From NCBI RefSeq assembly GCF_902497555.1, contig NZ_CABVGP010000001.1, positions 2,336,501 to 2,400,500 of the forward strand: a DNA stretch of 64,000 nucleotides, written 5' to 3'. Shown one piece after another: positions 9,028 through 18,600 of this stretch (the stretch's first letter is position 1; each line of letters starts with the position of its first letter). The notes below the pieces were generated by a model. It was given only the letters and a program-made list of their open reading frames with translations. It did not search any database and was not told the origin of the DNA. The DNA is from Amycolatopsis camponoti. Lineage in GTDB: Bacteria; Actinomycetota; Actinomycetes; Mycobacteriales; Pseudonocardiaceae. A program made the translations under genes and the position numbers.

Positions 9028-9189
9028 CTGTGCCGTTCGTTGCTGATCCGACCACAGCCACGGCCGAATGACTTTCGTGGCAACGGTTGCGTGCCGCTCG
9101 GGGGTCGGCCTCCTTTCGGTCGGATCAGTAACCGGGCCCCGGCCTGGCGACCAGGCGTTTTTGTCGGTGCCCGGTGGTATCAACAGCGG

Positions 9190-10371
9190 GTGCCTCCACT
9201 CAAGATCAGCACCGCGCAACGCCGGGCCCGCCTCGCCGTCCGGCACCACCTCGCCGCGCCCGCGGCCACGGTGGAGGACGCCGTGGCGGGCGTCGTTGCC
9301 CTGCACGCCACCGACCCGGCGACGGTCCACCTTTCGGCGTGCGCTCGGCTCGCGTCCCCGGCGATCGCTGCGGTGGAACGGGCGTTGTACGACGACCGGA
9401 CGCTGCTGCGGCTGCTCGGCATGCGCCGCACGGTGTTCGTCACCGGGCTGGACACCGCGGCGCTCGTGCAGGCCGGGTGTTCCGCGGACATCGAGGTCAA
9501 GCAGCGGAAGCTGCTGGAGCAGCACCTGGGCCGGCAGGGGCACCCGGAGAACGTGCCGGAGCCGGGGAAGTGGCTCCTGGAGGTCGAAGCGTCGGTCGAG
9601 GCGGCGCTGCGGGCCCGCGGCTCGGCGACGGCGCAGCAGCTCAGCGAGGACGAGCCACGGCTGCGGCAGCAGCTGCTGATGGCGGCGGGGAAGCCGTACG
9701 AGGCGATCGGGAACGTCACCAGCCGGGTGTTGTTCCTGCTGGCCGCCGGCGGCCGGATCGTGCGTGGCCGGCCGCGGGGGAGCTGGACCAGCAGCCAGTA
9801 CGTCTGGCACCCGCTCGATTCCTGGGCGCCCGGGTTGCTCCGGTGGGACGCGGAAGAGGCGCGGGTCGAGCTGGCCCGGCGCTGGCTGCGCGCGTACGGC
9901 CCGGCGCCGGCGGCCGACCTGCGCTGGTGGACGGGCTGGACGGCGGGGCAGACGAAGAAGGCCCTGTCCGCGTTGTCGCCGGTGGAGGTCGACCTCGACG
10001 GGGTGCCCGGAGTCGTGCTGCCGGACGACGTCGCGTCCGTGCCCGAGCCAGCGCCGTGGGTGGCGTTCCTGCCGGCGCTGGACCCGACGCCGATGGGCTG
10101 GCAGGAGCGCGACTGGTACCTCGGGCCGCATCGCCCGGCGCTGTTCGACCGCAGCGGCAACGTCGGCCCGACGATCTGGATGGACGGCCGCGTGGTCGGC
10201 GGCTGGGCCCAGCGACGCTCGGGCGAGATCGCGTTCCGGCTGCTGGAGGACGTGGGCGCGGAGGGGAAGGCGCTGGCGGAAGCCGAGGCGGAGCGGTGCG
10301 CCGGGTGGTACGGGGAGGTCCGGGCGGTGCCGCGGTTCCGGACGCCGCTGGAACGGGAGCTGACCGGGTGA
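9190..10371 (+). CDS. Winged-helix DNA-binding domain protein (HTH_42 / YcaQ-AlkZ-like)
   Basis: This 393-residue protein starts at GTG 9190. It has the pattern of the HTH_42 family (PF06224): the N-terminal ISTAQRRARLAVRHHL, GVVALHATDPATVHLS, an LLRLLGMRRTVFV segment, TSRVLFLLAAGGRIVRG, WTSSQYVWHP, and ARRWLRAYGPAPAADLRWWT, then FLPALDPTPMGW. Members with a QxQ motif are DNA glycosylases that unhook crosslinks (AlkZ, YcaQ); I do not see that motif clearly, so repair activity is uncertain. It stands alone, 174 bp from the divergent LysE gene and about 400 bp upstream of gap. Confidence 0.8.
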   Translation: MPPLKISTAQRRARLAVRHHLAAPAATVEDAVAGVVALHATDPATVHLSACARLASPAIAAVERALYDDRTLLRLLGMRRTVFVTGLDTAALVQAGCSADIEVKQRKLLEQHLGRQGHPENVPEPGKWLLEVEASVEAALRARGSATAQQLSEDEPRLRQQLLMAAGKPYEAIGNVTSRVLFLLAAGGRIVRGRPRGSWTSSQYVWHPLDSWAPGLLRWDAEEARVELARRWLRAYGPAPAADLRWWTGWTAGQTKKALSALSPVEVDLDGVPGVVLPDDVASVPEPAPWVAFLPALDPTPMGWQERDWYLGPHRPALFDRSGNVGPTIWMDGRVVGGWAQRRSGEIAFRLLEDVGAEGKALAEAEAERCAGWYGEVRAVPRFRTPLERELTG

Positions 10372-11773
<1,402 letters not shown>

Positions 11774-11777
11774 CCCG

Positions 11778-12992
11778 ATGAGCGTCAAGAACCTCGACGA
11801 CCTGCTGGGCGAGGGCGTTCAGGGCCGGTACGTACTCGTGCGGTCCGACCTGAACGTCCCGCTCGACGGGGACCGCATCACCGACGACGGCCGGGTCCGC
11901 GCGGCTCTGCCGACGATCAAGAAGCTCGCCGACGCGGGCGCGAAGGTCGTCGTCACCGCGCACCTCGGCCGCCCCAAGGGCGAGCCGGACCCGAAGTACA
12001 CCCTCGCTCCCGTTGCCAAGCGGCTCTCGGAGCTGCTCGGCGCCGAGGTCGCGCTGGCCGGTGACCTGGTCGGCGAGTCCGCGAAGGCGCTGACCGGCGG
12101 CCTGGCCGACGGCGGTGTCGTCCTGCTGGAGAACGTGCGCTTCGACGCGCGCGAGACCAGCAAGGACGCCGTGGACCGCTCCGAGCTGGCCGCCGAGCTG
12201 GCCGCACTCGTGCCGGGCGGCGCGTTCGTTTCCGACGGCTTCGGCGTCGTCCACCGCAAGCAGGCCTCGGTCTACGAGGTCGCTTCGGTGCTCCCGGCGT
12301 ACGCGGGTAGCCTGGTGCTGGCCGAGCTGGACGTGCTGAAGAAGCTGACCGACGACGTGCAGCGGCCCTACGTGGTCGTGCTCGGCGGCGCGAAGGTGTC
12401 CGACAAGCTCGGCGTCATCGCGAACCTGCTGACCAAGGTCGACCGGCTGCTCATCGGCGGCGGCATGGCGTACACCTTCCTCAAGGCCCAGGGCCACGAG
12501 GTCGGCAACTCGCTGCTGCAGGCCGACCAGCTCGACCAGGTGAAGGGCTTCCTCGCCGAGGCCGAGAAGCGCGGCGTCGAACTGGTCCTGCCGGTGGACG
12601 TCCTGGCCGCGACGGGGTTCGCGGCCGACGCCGAGCACGAGGTCGTCGCCGCCACCGCGATCCCGGCCGACCGCGAAGGTCTCGACATCGGCCCGGAGAC
12701 CCGTGAGCTGTTCGCGGGCAAGCTGGCCGACGCCAAGACCGTGTTCTGGAACGGCCCGATGGGCGTGTTCGAGTTCGAGGCGTTCTCCGGCGGCACCCGC
12801 GCCGTCGCGGAGGCGCTCGTGAAGAGCGACGCGTTCACCGTGGTCGGCGGCGGCGACTCGGCCGCCGCGGTCCGGCAGCTGGGCCTGCCCGAAGACGGCT
12901 TCTCGCACATCTCCACCGGCGGCGGTGCCTCGCTGGAGTACCTCGAGGGCAAGGAACTGCCGGGCGTGGTCGCCCTGGAGGAGAAGAACTAG
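11778..12992 (+). CDS. pgk: Phosphoglycerate kinase
   Basis: This enzyme transfers phosphate from 1,3-bisphosphoglycerate to ADP. The protein is 404 residues, the usual bacterial length. Visible hallmarks are [12 protein letters not shown] near the N-terminus, [30 protein letters not shown], the [11 protein letters not shown] segment and the nucleotide-binding [13 protein letters not shown] with [13 protein letters not shown] at the C-terminus. It follows gap by 4 bp, and its stop overlaps the tpiA start (TAGTG), so the three genes are one coupled operon. Confidence 0.98.
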   Translation: MSVKNLDDLLGEGVQGRYVLVRSDLNVPLDGDRITDDGRVRAALPTIKKLADAGAKVVVTAHLGRPKGEPDPKYTLAPVAKRLSELLGAEVALAGDLVGESAKALTGGLADGGVVLLENVRFDARETSKDAVDRSELAAELAALVPGGAFVSDGFGVVHRKQASVYEVASVLPAYAGSLVLAELDVLKKLTDDVQRPYVVVLGGAKVSDKLGVIANLLTKVDRLLIGGGMAYTFLKAQGHEVGNSLLQADQLDQVKGFLAEAEKRGVELVLPVDVLAATGFAADAEHEVVAATAIPADREGLDIGPETRELFAGKLADAKTVFWNGPMGVFEFEAFSGGTRAVAEALVKSDAFTVVGGGDSAAAVRQLGLPEDGFSHISTGGGASLEYLEGKELPGVVALEEKN

Positions 12993-13777
12993 TGGCACGC
13001 AAGCCGTTCATCGCCGGCAACTGGAAGATGAACCTGAACCACCTCGAGGCGATCGCGCTCGTCCAGAAGATCGCCTTCGCCCTGCCGGAGAAGTACTACG
13101 CGAAGGTCGACGTGGCGGTGCTGCCGCCGTTCACCGACATCCGCAGCGTGCAGACCCTGGTCGACGGCGACAAGCTGTCGCTCACCTACGGCGCCCAGGA
13201 CCTCTCGCCGCACGACTCCGGCGCCTACACCGGGGACATCTCGGGCCTGATGCTGGCGAAGCTGGGCTGCAAGTTCGTCACCGTCGGGCACTCGGAGCGG
13301 CGCGAATACCACGCCGAGACCGACGAGCTGGTCAACAAGAAGGTCAAGGCCGCGCTCAAGCACGGCATCACGCCGATCCTCTGCATCGGGGAGAAGCTCG
13401 AGGTCCGCGAGGCCGGCGAGCACATCCACCACACCACGACGCAGCTGATCGACGGGCTGAAGGGCCTCAAGGCCGAGCAGGTCAAGGACGTCGTCGTCGC
13501 GTACGAGCCGGTCTGGGCGATCGGCACCGGCAAGGTCGCCTCCTCGGCCGACGCCGAAGAGGTCTGCAAGGCCATCCGCGCCACCCTCCAGGAGAAGTAC
13601 GGCGACGAGATCGCTTCGTCCGTCCGGGTGCTCTACGGGGGATCGGTGAAGTCGGGCAACATCAGCGAGCTGGTGGGCTGCGAGAACATCGACGGTGCCC
13701 TGGTCGGCGGAGCGAGCCTGGACGGCGAGGAGTTCACGAAACTCTGCGCACTCGCCGCGGGCGGGCCGCTGCCCTGA
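12992..13777 (+). CDS. tpiA: Triose-phosphate isomerase
   Basis: This enzyme interconverts dihydroxyacetone phosphate and glyceraldehyde 3-phosphate. The 261-residue TIM barrel has all catalytic parts: GNWKMN near residue 10 (Asn and Lys), the VGHSERR segment with the electrophilic His at about 99, [14 protein letters not shown] with catalytic Glu172 and loop 6, and [10 protein letters not shown] for phosphate binding. GTG 12992 overlaps the pgk stop. A strong hairpin and secG follow. Confidence 0.98.
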   Translation: MARKPFIAGNWKMNLNHLEAIALVQKIAFALPEKYYAKVDVAVLPPFTDIRSVQTLVDGDKLSLTYGAQDLSPHDSGAYTGDISGLMLAKLGCKFVTVGHSERREYHAETDELVNKKVKAALKHGITPILCIGEKLEVREAGEHIHHTTTQLIDGLKGLKAEQVKDVVVAYEPVWAIGTGKVASSADAEEVCKAIRATLQEKYGDEIASSVRVLYGGSVKSGNISELVGCENIDGALVGGASLDGEEFTKLCALAAGGPLP

Positions 13778-13836
13778 TCGGGGCCACGACCGGGTAGCCT
13801 GTGTATCCGGTCCGTCACACAGCAGTGGACGAGTCC

Positions 13837-13877
13837 AGGGGTACGGTGGTGGTCGGAAACGACCATGCCGTACCCCT
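13837..13877 (+). promoter_or_regulatory. Strong hairpin with GAAA tetraloop between tpiA and secG
   Basis: AGGGGTACGG at 13837-13846 pairs perfectly with CCGTACCCCT at 13868-13877. After a small internal bulge, TGGTCG pairs with CGACCA around a GAAA (GNRA) loop at 13856-13859. No T-tract follows, so a classical terminator is unlikely. It ends 27 nt before the secG ATG and could be an mRNA-processing, stability or attenuation element separating glycolysis genes from secG. Confidence 0.6.
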
Positions 13878-13904
13878 GCATTCACCTAGAGCCCAAGGGA
13901 TGAC

Positions 13905-14135
13905 ATGAAGCTGTTCCTGCAAATCCTGTTGATCGTCACCAGCGTCTTCCTGGTGGTCGCGGTGCTGCTGCACCGGGGCCGGGGCGGTGGCCTGTCGTCG
14001 CTGTTCGGCGGCGGGATGCAGTCGAGCCTGGCCGGGTCGAGCGTGGCCGAGAAGAACCTCGACCGCATCACCCTGCTGCTGGGCGCGGTGTGGCTGATCA
14101 GCATCGTGGGCCTGGGTCTGCTGCTCAAGGTGTGA
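13905..14135 (+). CDS. secG: Preprotein translocase subunit SecG
   Basis: This 76-residue membrane protein has two hydrophobic segments (about 3-22 and 53-74) joined by the conserved Gly-rich cytoplasmic loop GRGGGLSSLFGGGMQSSLAG. That is the standard form of SecG, the accessory subunit of the SecYEG channel. An AAGGGATG Shine-Dalgarno precedes ATG 13905. Placement directly after tpiA is the usual actinobacterial arrangement. Confidence 0.97.
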   Translation: MKLFLQILLIVTSVFLVVAVLLHRGRGGGLSSLFGGGMQSSLAGSSVAEKNLDRITLLLGAVWLISIVGLGLLLKV

Positions 14136-14242
14136 GGCGTCCGGCGCCCCACCGCCGATCGCGACCGGATTCCGGCGGCAGGGCGCAGTGATTCGGCGTG
14201 CCTATTGGGGGGCGCGCCGCCGATTCCTAGGTGTGAGGATTC

Positions 14243-14587
14243 ATGGTTGGCGGTAACGCGATTCGAGGCACCCGGGTGGGTGCCGGTCCTACAGGCGAAT
14301 CGGAACGAGGTGAATCGGCGCCGCGGCGCCGGGTGGGTTACTGGTGCGCCAACGGCCACGAAGCCCGGCCGTCGTTCGCGCTCGACGCGGAGATCCCCGA
14401 CGAGTGGGACTGCCCCCGCTGCGGGCTCCCGGGCGGGCAGGACGAAAAGAACCCACCGGCCGCACCGCGGACCGAGCCCTACAAGACGCACCTGGCGTAC
14501 GTGAAGGAGCGACGCAGCGACGCCGACGGCGAGGCCATCCTGGCCGAAGCCCTCGAGCGCCTGCGCCAGCGCCGGGAGATCATCTAA
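14243..14587 (+). CDS. rbpA: RNA polymerase-binding protein RbpA
   Basis: This is an actinobacterial RNA polymerase-associated factor that binds the primary sigma factor and stabilises open complexes. The 114-residue protein has a basic N-terminal tail, a zinc-type core with C35, H39, C57 and C60 (YWCANGH ... DCPRCGLPGG), and a C-terminal sigma-interaction helix ending in LAEALERLRQRREII. A GTGAGGA Shine-Dalgarno precedes ATG 14243. It is a single gene followed by a strong terminator. Confidence 0.96.
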   Translation: MVGGNAIRGTRVGAGPTGESERGESAPRRRVGYWCANGHEARPSFALDAEIPDEWDCPRCGLPGGQDEKNPPAAPRTEPYKTHLAYVKERRSDADGEAILAEALERLRQRREII

Positions 14588-14599
14588 GCGTTGCCGGCC

Positions 14600-14633
14600 A
14601 AAAGCCACCCCGGGACTCCTCGGGGTGGCTTTT
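14600..14633 (+). terminator. Rho-independent terminator of rbpA
   Basis: A perfect 13-bp inverted repeat, AAAAGCCACCCCG at 14600-14612 and CGGGGTGGCTTTT at 14621-14633, has an 8-nt loop and ends in TTTT. It lies 12 bp after the rbpA stop codon. Confidence 0.93.
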
Positions 14634-14656
14634 CGCGCGCCCACCCACCCTCCCGC

Positions 14657-15004
14657 CGTGATCCGACGGTCAACACACGTGATCCAAGAGTCGACACGGG
14701 TGATCCGACGGTCGACACGACGCAGCACGCAGTGTCGCCCCTTCAATCACGCGTGTCGCCCCTTCAATCACGCGTGTCGCCCCTTCAATCACGCGTGTCG
14801 CCCCTTCAATCACGCGTGTCGCCCCTTCAATCACGCGTGTTGACCCCCCAATCACGCGAGCTGACTCTCCAAACACGCGTGTCGGCCCCCCAATCACGCG
14901 TGTCGACCGTCCCGGTGCACGAGCCGACCTGCCATGTACGTGAGCCGACCGTCCGGGTACGCATTCCGACTCTCCGGATACGCGGGCCGATGGTCGAAGT
15001 GCGC
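14657..15004 (+). repeat. Array of 21-bp intergenic repeats, about 16 units in two orientations
   Basis: Three units in one orientation (14657-14719, core GTGATCC...GTCGACAC) and a 12-bp joint are followed by about 13 units in the opposite orientation. Units at 14732-14836 are five identical copies of a 21-mer beginning GTGTCGCCCC and ending ATCACGC. Units at 14837-15004 diverge progressively (GTGTTGACC, GAGCTGACT, GTGTCGGCC, GTGTCGACC, GAGCCGACC and so on) but keep the 21-bp register. Each junction makes the palindrome CACGCGTG. Because 21 is a multiple of three the array is open in several frames, which gives false repetitive reading frames. The same family recurs at 63021-63205. The array fills most of the 620-bp gap between rbpA and the kinase gene. 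Confidence 0.95.
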
Positions 15005-15053
15005 GCACGAGCGTTCCCGCTCGCGTCCGGTTGGGCCGCCGCCCCCGTTTTCC

Positions 15054-15076
15054 ACGCTACCGGCGGGCACCGACAA
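15054..15076 (-). promoter_or_regulatory. PafBC/RecA-NDp-like DNA-damage promoter motif, no obvious gene downstream
   Basis: On the minus strand TTGTCGGTG is followed by exactly 8 bp and TAGCGT. This is a full match to the RecA-NDp motif (tTGTCRGTG-N8-TANNNT) recognised by the PafBC activator in mycobacteria. Transcription would run left into the repeat array, where I see no credible gene. A second, imperfect copy with matching flanks lies at 18512-18534. Confidence 0.6.
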
Positions 15077-15207
15077 TTCCGGCGCGAGAAAGCCGCGAGC
15101 GGCGAATTCCGGCCGTAATGGTCCGAAATCCGCCGCTCGCGGCTCCTGCGAATCCGAAATCGTCGGTGGTCGCCGATAAAATGGATACCGGGGGCCGGAG
15201 GGCGCCC

Positions 15208-16422
15208 TCAGCGATCCAGCGGGTACCGGGCCCGAACCCGGAAGCCGCCGTCCTCCATGCCGGACGTCTCGAAACTCCCGCCCAGCAGGCGCGCCCGCTC
15301 GGCCAGCCCCGTCAGCCCGTGCCCGCCCGACGGCAGCGACTCCGCCGTCCGGCGAGCGCGCTCGTTGCGGACCTCGATCTTGAGCGCTCCGTGCTCACCC
15401 TGGATGCGGATCGTCGCCGTCGCGCCCGGGGCGTGCTTGTGGACGTTCGTCAAGCACTCCTGCACCGTCCGGTACGCCGCCGCCGACACCTGGTTCGGCA
15501 GGGCCTCCGGCAGGTGCTCCACCGACAGGTGCACCGGGACCTCCGACGTCCGGATCAGCCGGTCGAGGTCGTTGATCCCGGGGCGCGGCCCCTCGTCGTC
15601 GGCGCCCGTGCGCAGCACGCTCAGCAGCGAACGCAGCTCCTCGAGCGTCCGCTTCGACAGCGTCCGGATGACCTGCGCGGTCTCCAGCGCGTGGTCGTCG
15701 GTGGTCTGGGCCTGCAGCGCGCCGGCCTGCATCGCGATCAGCGTGATCTGGTGCGAGACGACGTCGTGCATCTCGCGCGCCAGGCGGGCGCGCTCTTCGG
15801 CGCGGACGGCGTCGGCGTGGAAGCGGCGCTCGCGGTCGCGGCTCGTGGCCAGCTCGGCGAGCTTGTTCGAAACCTCGGCCCGCGCTCCGATGAGCAGGCC
15901 GATCGCGATCGGCATGCCCGCGACGAGCACGCCGTAGATGCCGTCGAGGATGTGTTCGCGCCAGCTGAGCTCGGCGAAGTCCTCCAACGGCCACTGCACG
16001 AACCGGCAGCACCACACCAGCGCCGCGCCGACCCACACCTGCCAGTGCAGCTGACGGCGGGTGGCGAGCATGCCGAGCGTGATCATCGACGCGAGCTGCG
16101 CCCAGCCGGCCAGGAAGCCGGGGACCGCGACGAGCACGGCGAGGAACGGGAACTTCCGGCGGAACACCACCGCGAGGCAGGCGGCGCCGGAGAGCCAGAT
16201 CGAGTAGGGCTGGGCCTTCTCGGGGATCACCAGCCAGACGTCGAGCACGGCCAGGATGACCGCGGCCGCGTCGATGGCGAACGTGACCACAGCGGGGCGC
16301 GGCACCGAGCCGAACAGGCTCAACCCGCGCTTGCGCGCCCGCTCGGCGGCCGATGGCCCCGAGCCGGCGATCGAGATGCCTGGAATCGAGAGTCCCTCTG
16401 TACTCATCGCTGGCGACCCCAT
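15208..16422 (-). CDS. Membrane sensor histidine kinase (NarL/DesK-type, HisKA_3)
   Basis: This 404-residue kinase has an N-terminal membrane region of about five or six helices (residues 40-185) and a cytoplasmic HisKA_3 dimerisation domain with the phosphoacceptor box AREMHDVVSHQITLIAMQAG. A HATPase domain follows with the N-box VQECLTNVHKHAPGA and the G-box SGGHGLTGLAERARLLGGSF. Such kinases normally phosphorylate LuxR-type response regulators encoded next door, but none is present on either side here. ATG 16407 is an alternative start. The signal sensed is unknown. Confidence 0.92.
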   Translation of the reverse strand: MGSPAMSTEGLSIPGISIAGSGPSAAERARKRGLSLFGSVPRPAVVTFAIDAAAVILAVLDVWLVIPEKAQPYSIWLSGAACLAVVFRRKFPFLAVLVAVPGFLAGWAQLASMITLGMLATRRQLHWQVWVGAALVWCCRFVQWPLEDFAELSWREHILDGIYGVLVAGMPIAIGLLIGARAEVSNKLAELATSRDRERRFHADAVRAEERARLAREMHDVVSHQITLIAMQAGALQAQTTDDHALETAQVIRTLSKRTLEELRSLLSVLRTGADDEGPRPGINDLDRLIRTSEVPVHLSVEHLPEALPNQVSAAAYRTVQECLTNVHKHAPGATATIRIQGEHGALKIEVRNERARRTAESLPSGGHGLTGLAERARLLGGSFETSGMEDGGFRVRARYPLDR

Positions 16423-16698
16423 TCGTCTTGTGGACTTGTTGGTGAGAGGTGCTCAGGGCCCGATCGGGACGCGCAGCAACGGACAAATGTGCGGATGCTA
16501 ACGAGGTCGCGTACGAAGACGGTAAGTTTCACCCGTTGCCGGAGTTGCGGCGGCCGAATTCCGTAGTCGACTACTCCGTCCGGGCGACAGCCGCGGAGGG
16601 GTGCTACCGAGAGTCGGGGCGCTGCTCCCCGCTGTGCACCGGGACGACCACATCGTGGGAATCATGTTACCCACGTGTGGCCGTCCGGCGATAGGTCG

Positions 16699-17790
16699 TC
16701 ACGCCGCCATCGACCTGAGGTCGTCGCTGAGCAGGTCGTGCAGGCCGGTGGCGCAGGCCTTCGCCGTCTCGATCGACCGCGGCAGCATCCCGGTCTCGTA
16801 GATCCGGACGGCTTCGCCGACGCTCGGGGCGGTGGCCAGCGCGGTGGCGAGCTCGGTGCCGTCCAGCAGGGCGAGGTTGGCGCCGACGCCCAGCGGCGGC
16901 ATCAGGTGCGCGGCGTCGCCGAGGAGCGTGAGCCCGGACGTGCAGGTCCAGGCGTGCGGCACCGGGAGGACGTGCAGCGGCCGGTGGGTGAACCCGCCGT
17001 CGAGGTCGTGCAGGAAGCCGAGCAGGCTCGGGTGCCAGCCGGCGAAGCGCTCCAGCAGGTGCGCGCGCACCGCCGCGGTGTCGGCGAAGTCGAGGCCCGC
17101 GGCCCAGTCTTCGGGTGCGTAGAAGACGGCGTAGCAGCGGATGTGGCCATTGCTGTTGCGCTGCGCGACGAGCGCTTTCCCGTCGATCTTCGTCATCATC
17201 GTTCCCTGGCCGGTCAGCGTGGCCAGGTCCGGGTGACGGCGGTCGGCGTCATCCAGGCCGAGCTCGACGAACGTGACCCCGCTGTACTCGGGCCGGACGC
17301 CGGTGAGCGCCCGGCGGACCCGGGACCACGCGCCGTCCGCGCCGACGACCAGGTCGAAGTCCCGGGCGGTGCCGTCGGCGAAGGTCAGGCGGCCGGCCTT
17401 GGTGACGTCGGTGATCGGATGTCCCCACCGGACCGTGCCGGGTTCCAGGGAGCCGAGCAGGAGTCCGCGGAGCTGGCCGCGGTCGATCTCGGGACGGAAG
17501 TCGTCGCCTTCGGCGGGGACCTCGTCCATGACGACGTCGCCGGTGCGCGGGTCGATGGCGCGCATCTGCTGACCCTCGGGGCGGGCCAGCTCCCGGAACT
17601 GCGCGTACAGCCCGGCGGTGTGCAGGGCGACCTGGCCGGTGTCGCCGTGGAGGTCGAGCGTGCCGCCTTGGGCCCGGGCGTCGGCCGAGACTTCCTGTTC
17701 GAAGACGGTGACGTCGAGGCCGTGGAGCTGCAGGACGCGGGCACAGGCGAGTCCGCCCAGTCCGGCGCCGACGATCGCGATGGAGTTCAT
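16699..17790 (-). CDS. FAD-dependent monooxygenase (TetX/PHBH-like)
   Basis: This 363-residue class A flavoprotein monooxygenase has the N-terminal dinucleotide-binding motif IAIVGAGLGGLACARVLQL, the FEQE segment, the DG motif region with DLVVGADGAWSRVRR, and the FAD-ribityl motif LLGDAAHLMPPLGVGANLALLDG. The overall form resembles TetX-like hydroxylases. The substrate is unknown. GGGGGAAG precedes ATG 17790. It is divergent from a TetR regulator across 125 bp holding a probable operator, so it is likely that regulator's target, induced by a small molecule it modifies. Confidence 0.9.
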   Translation of the reverse strand: MNSIAIVGAGLGGLACARVLQLHGLDVTVFEQEVSADARAQGGTLDLHGDTGQVALHTAGLYAQFRELARPEGQQMRAIDPRTGDVVMDEVPAEGDDFRPEIDRGQLRGLLLGSLEPGTVRWGHPITDVTKAGRLTFADGTARDFDLVVGADGAWSRVRRALTGVRPEYSGVTFVELGLDDADRRHPDLATLTGQGTMMTKIDGKALVAQRNSNGHIRCYAVFYAPEDWAAGLDFADTAAVRAHLLERFAGWHPSLLGFLHDLDGGFTHRPLHVLPVPHAWTCTSGLTLLGDAAHLMPPLGVGANLALLDGTELATALATAPSVGEAVRIYETGMLPRSIETAKACATGLHDLLSDDLRSMAA

Positions 17791-17853
17791 GGCTTCCCCC
17801 TGGAAGTTCGGTGCCGCCGGCTGGTCCGGCGGCCTGGATCCAGAAAAGCACAG

Positions 17854-17909
17854 TGACTCAAAAAGTGCAACGACTCAACTTTTGAAGTGAGTCAACCATC
17901 ACGTAGGCT
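17854..17909 (+). promoter_or_regulatory. Operator/promoter region between monooxygenase and TetR genes
   Basis: Inverted arms TGACTCA at 17854-17860 and TGAGTCA at 17888-17894 flank a third GACTCA copy at 17872-17877. For the TetR gene, TAGGCT at 17904-17909 sits at -12 to -7 before ATG 17916 (leaderless), with a TTGAAG -35 candidate at 17882-17887. The right operator arm lies inside this promoter, which fits autorepression. Confidence 0.55.
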
Positions 17910-17915
17910 GGGGTC

Positions 17916-18479
17916 ATGACCGAAGTGATCGGGCGCCGCGAGCGCAAGAAGGCGCAGACCCGGCAAGCGCTGGCCGACGCGGCGCTGGAGCTGTTCCTCG
18001 AACGCGGCTACGACGAGGTCGGTGTGAAGGACGTCGCGGATGCCGCCGACGTCTCGGTGACGACGCTGTTCAAGTACTTCCCCAGCAAGGAAGCGCTGCT
18101 GTTCGACCAGGACGACGACATCGAGGCGGCGCTGGTCCTGGCGGTGCGCGGCCGGCCGCCGGGACAGACGATCGTGGACGCGCTGCGGGAGCACATGCTG
18201 CGTGACAGCGCGGACGGCGGCCCGAGCGACGAGTTCGTCCGGCTGATCGAGAGCACCCCGACCCTGCGCGACTACGGCCGCCGCATGTGGATGCGCCACG
18301 AGACGGCGCTCGCCCGCGCGATCGCGGAGGAGATGGAAGCCCCGGAAGGCGACGTGTCGTGCGCGGCCCTGGCGCGGTTCGCGCTGGCGTCCCGGGAGCT
18401 GATCGTGGCCAATGAGAACCCGAGACGGGCCGCGGAGGAGATCTTCGGCAACCTGGGTCGGGGCTGGCGGGTGAAGTAA
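17916..18479 (+). CDS. TetR-family transcriptional regulator
   Basis: This 187-residue regulator has an N-terminal TetR helix-turn-helix: RKKAQTRQALADAALELFLERGYDEV, then VKDVADAADVSVTTLFKYFPSKEALLF. The rest is an all-helical ligand and dimerisation domain. The gene appears leaderless, with the ATG at the predicted transcription start. It faces the flavin monooxygenase gene, the usual layout for a repressor of a detoxification or tailoring enzyme. The ligand is unknown. Confidence 0.92.
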   Translation: MTEVIGRRERKKAQTRQALADAALELFLERGYDEVGVKDVADAADVSVTTLFKYFPSKEALLFDQDDDIEAALVLAVRGRPPGQTIVDALREHMLRDSADGGPSDEFVRLIESTPTLRDYGRRMWMRHETALARAIAEEMEAPEGDVSCAALARFALASRELIVANENPRRAAEEIFGNLGRGWRVK

Positions 18480-18511
18480 GGCGAAAGCCGCCTGAGCAGC
18501 CCTCGTTTTCC

Positions 18512-18534
18512 ACGCTACCGGCGACCCCCGACAG
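18512..18534 (-). promoter_or_regulatory. Second, imperfect PafBC/RecA-NDp-like motif in a duplicated element
   Basis: The minus strand reads CTGTCGGGG, 8 bp, then TAGCGT. The surrounding 50 bp (18504-18553) are nearly identical to 15045-15095: the two share a 19-bp block with ACGCTACCGGCG and the flank TTCCGGCGC. Downstream on the minus strand is only the 3' end of the TetR gene, so no target gene is seen. Confidence 0.45.
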
Positions 18535-18553
18535 TTCCGGCGCCCGAAAAGCC

Positions 18554-18587
18554 GTGAAGGCCCCCTGCCGAAGCAGAGGGCCTTCAC
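18554..18587 (-). terminator. Terminator of the tkt-tal-pgi-zwf-opcA-pgl operon
   Basis: GTGAAGGCCC pairs with GGGCCTTCAC, extended inside by CTGC/GCAG around a CGAA loop. Read on the minus strand the hairpin is followed by CTTTT. It lies 13 bp after the pgl stop. Confidence 0.8.
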
Positions 18588-18600
18588 CAACCACCGAAAC

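Noticed and set aside
14732..14836. Possible CRISPR array
   Set aside because: The five copies are directly adjacent with no spacers, the unit is only 21 bp, and no cas genes are nearby.
14591..15118. Open frames with seven-residue repeats (plus strand SPLQSRV; minus strand RVIEGAT) over the 21-bp array
   Set aside because: A 21-bp period is a multiple of three, so the array stays open in several frames on both strands. There is no Shine-Dalgarno and no composition typical of a real protein.
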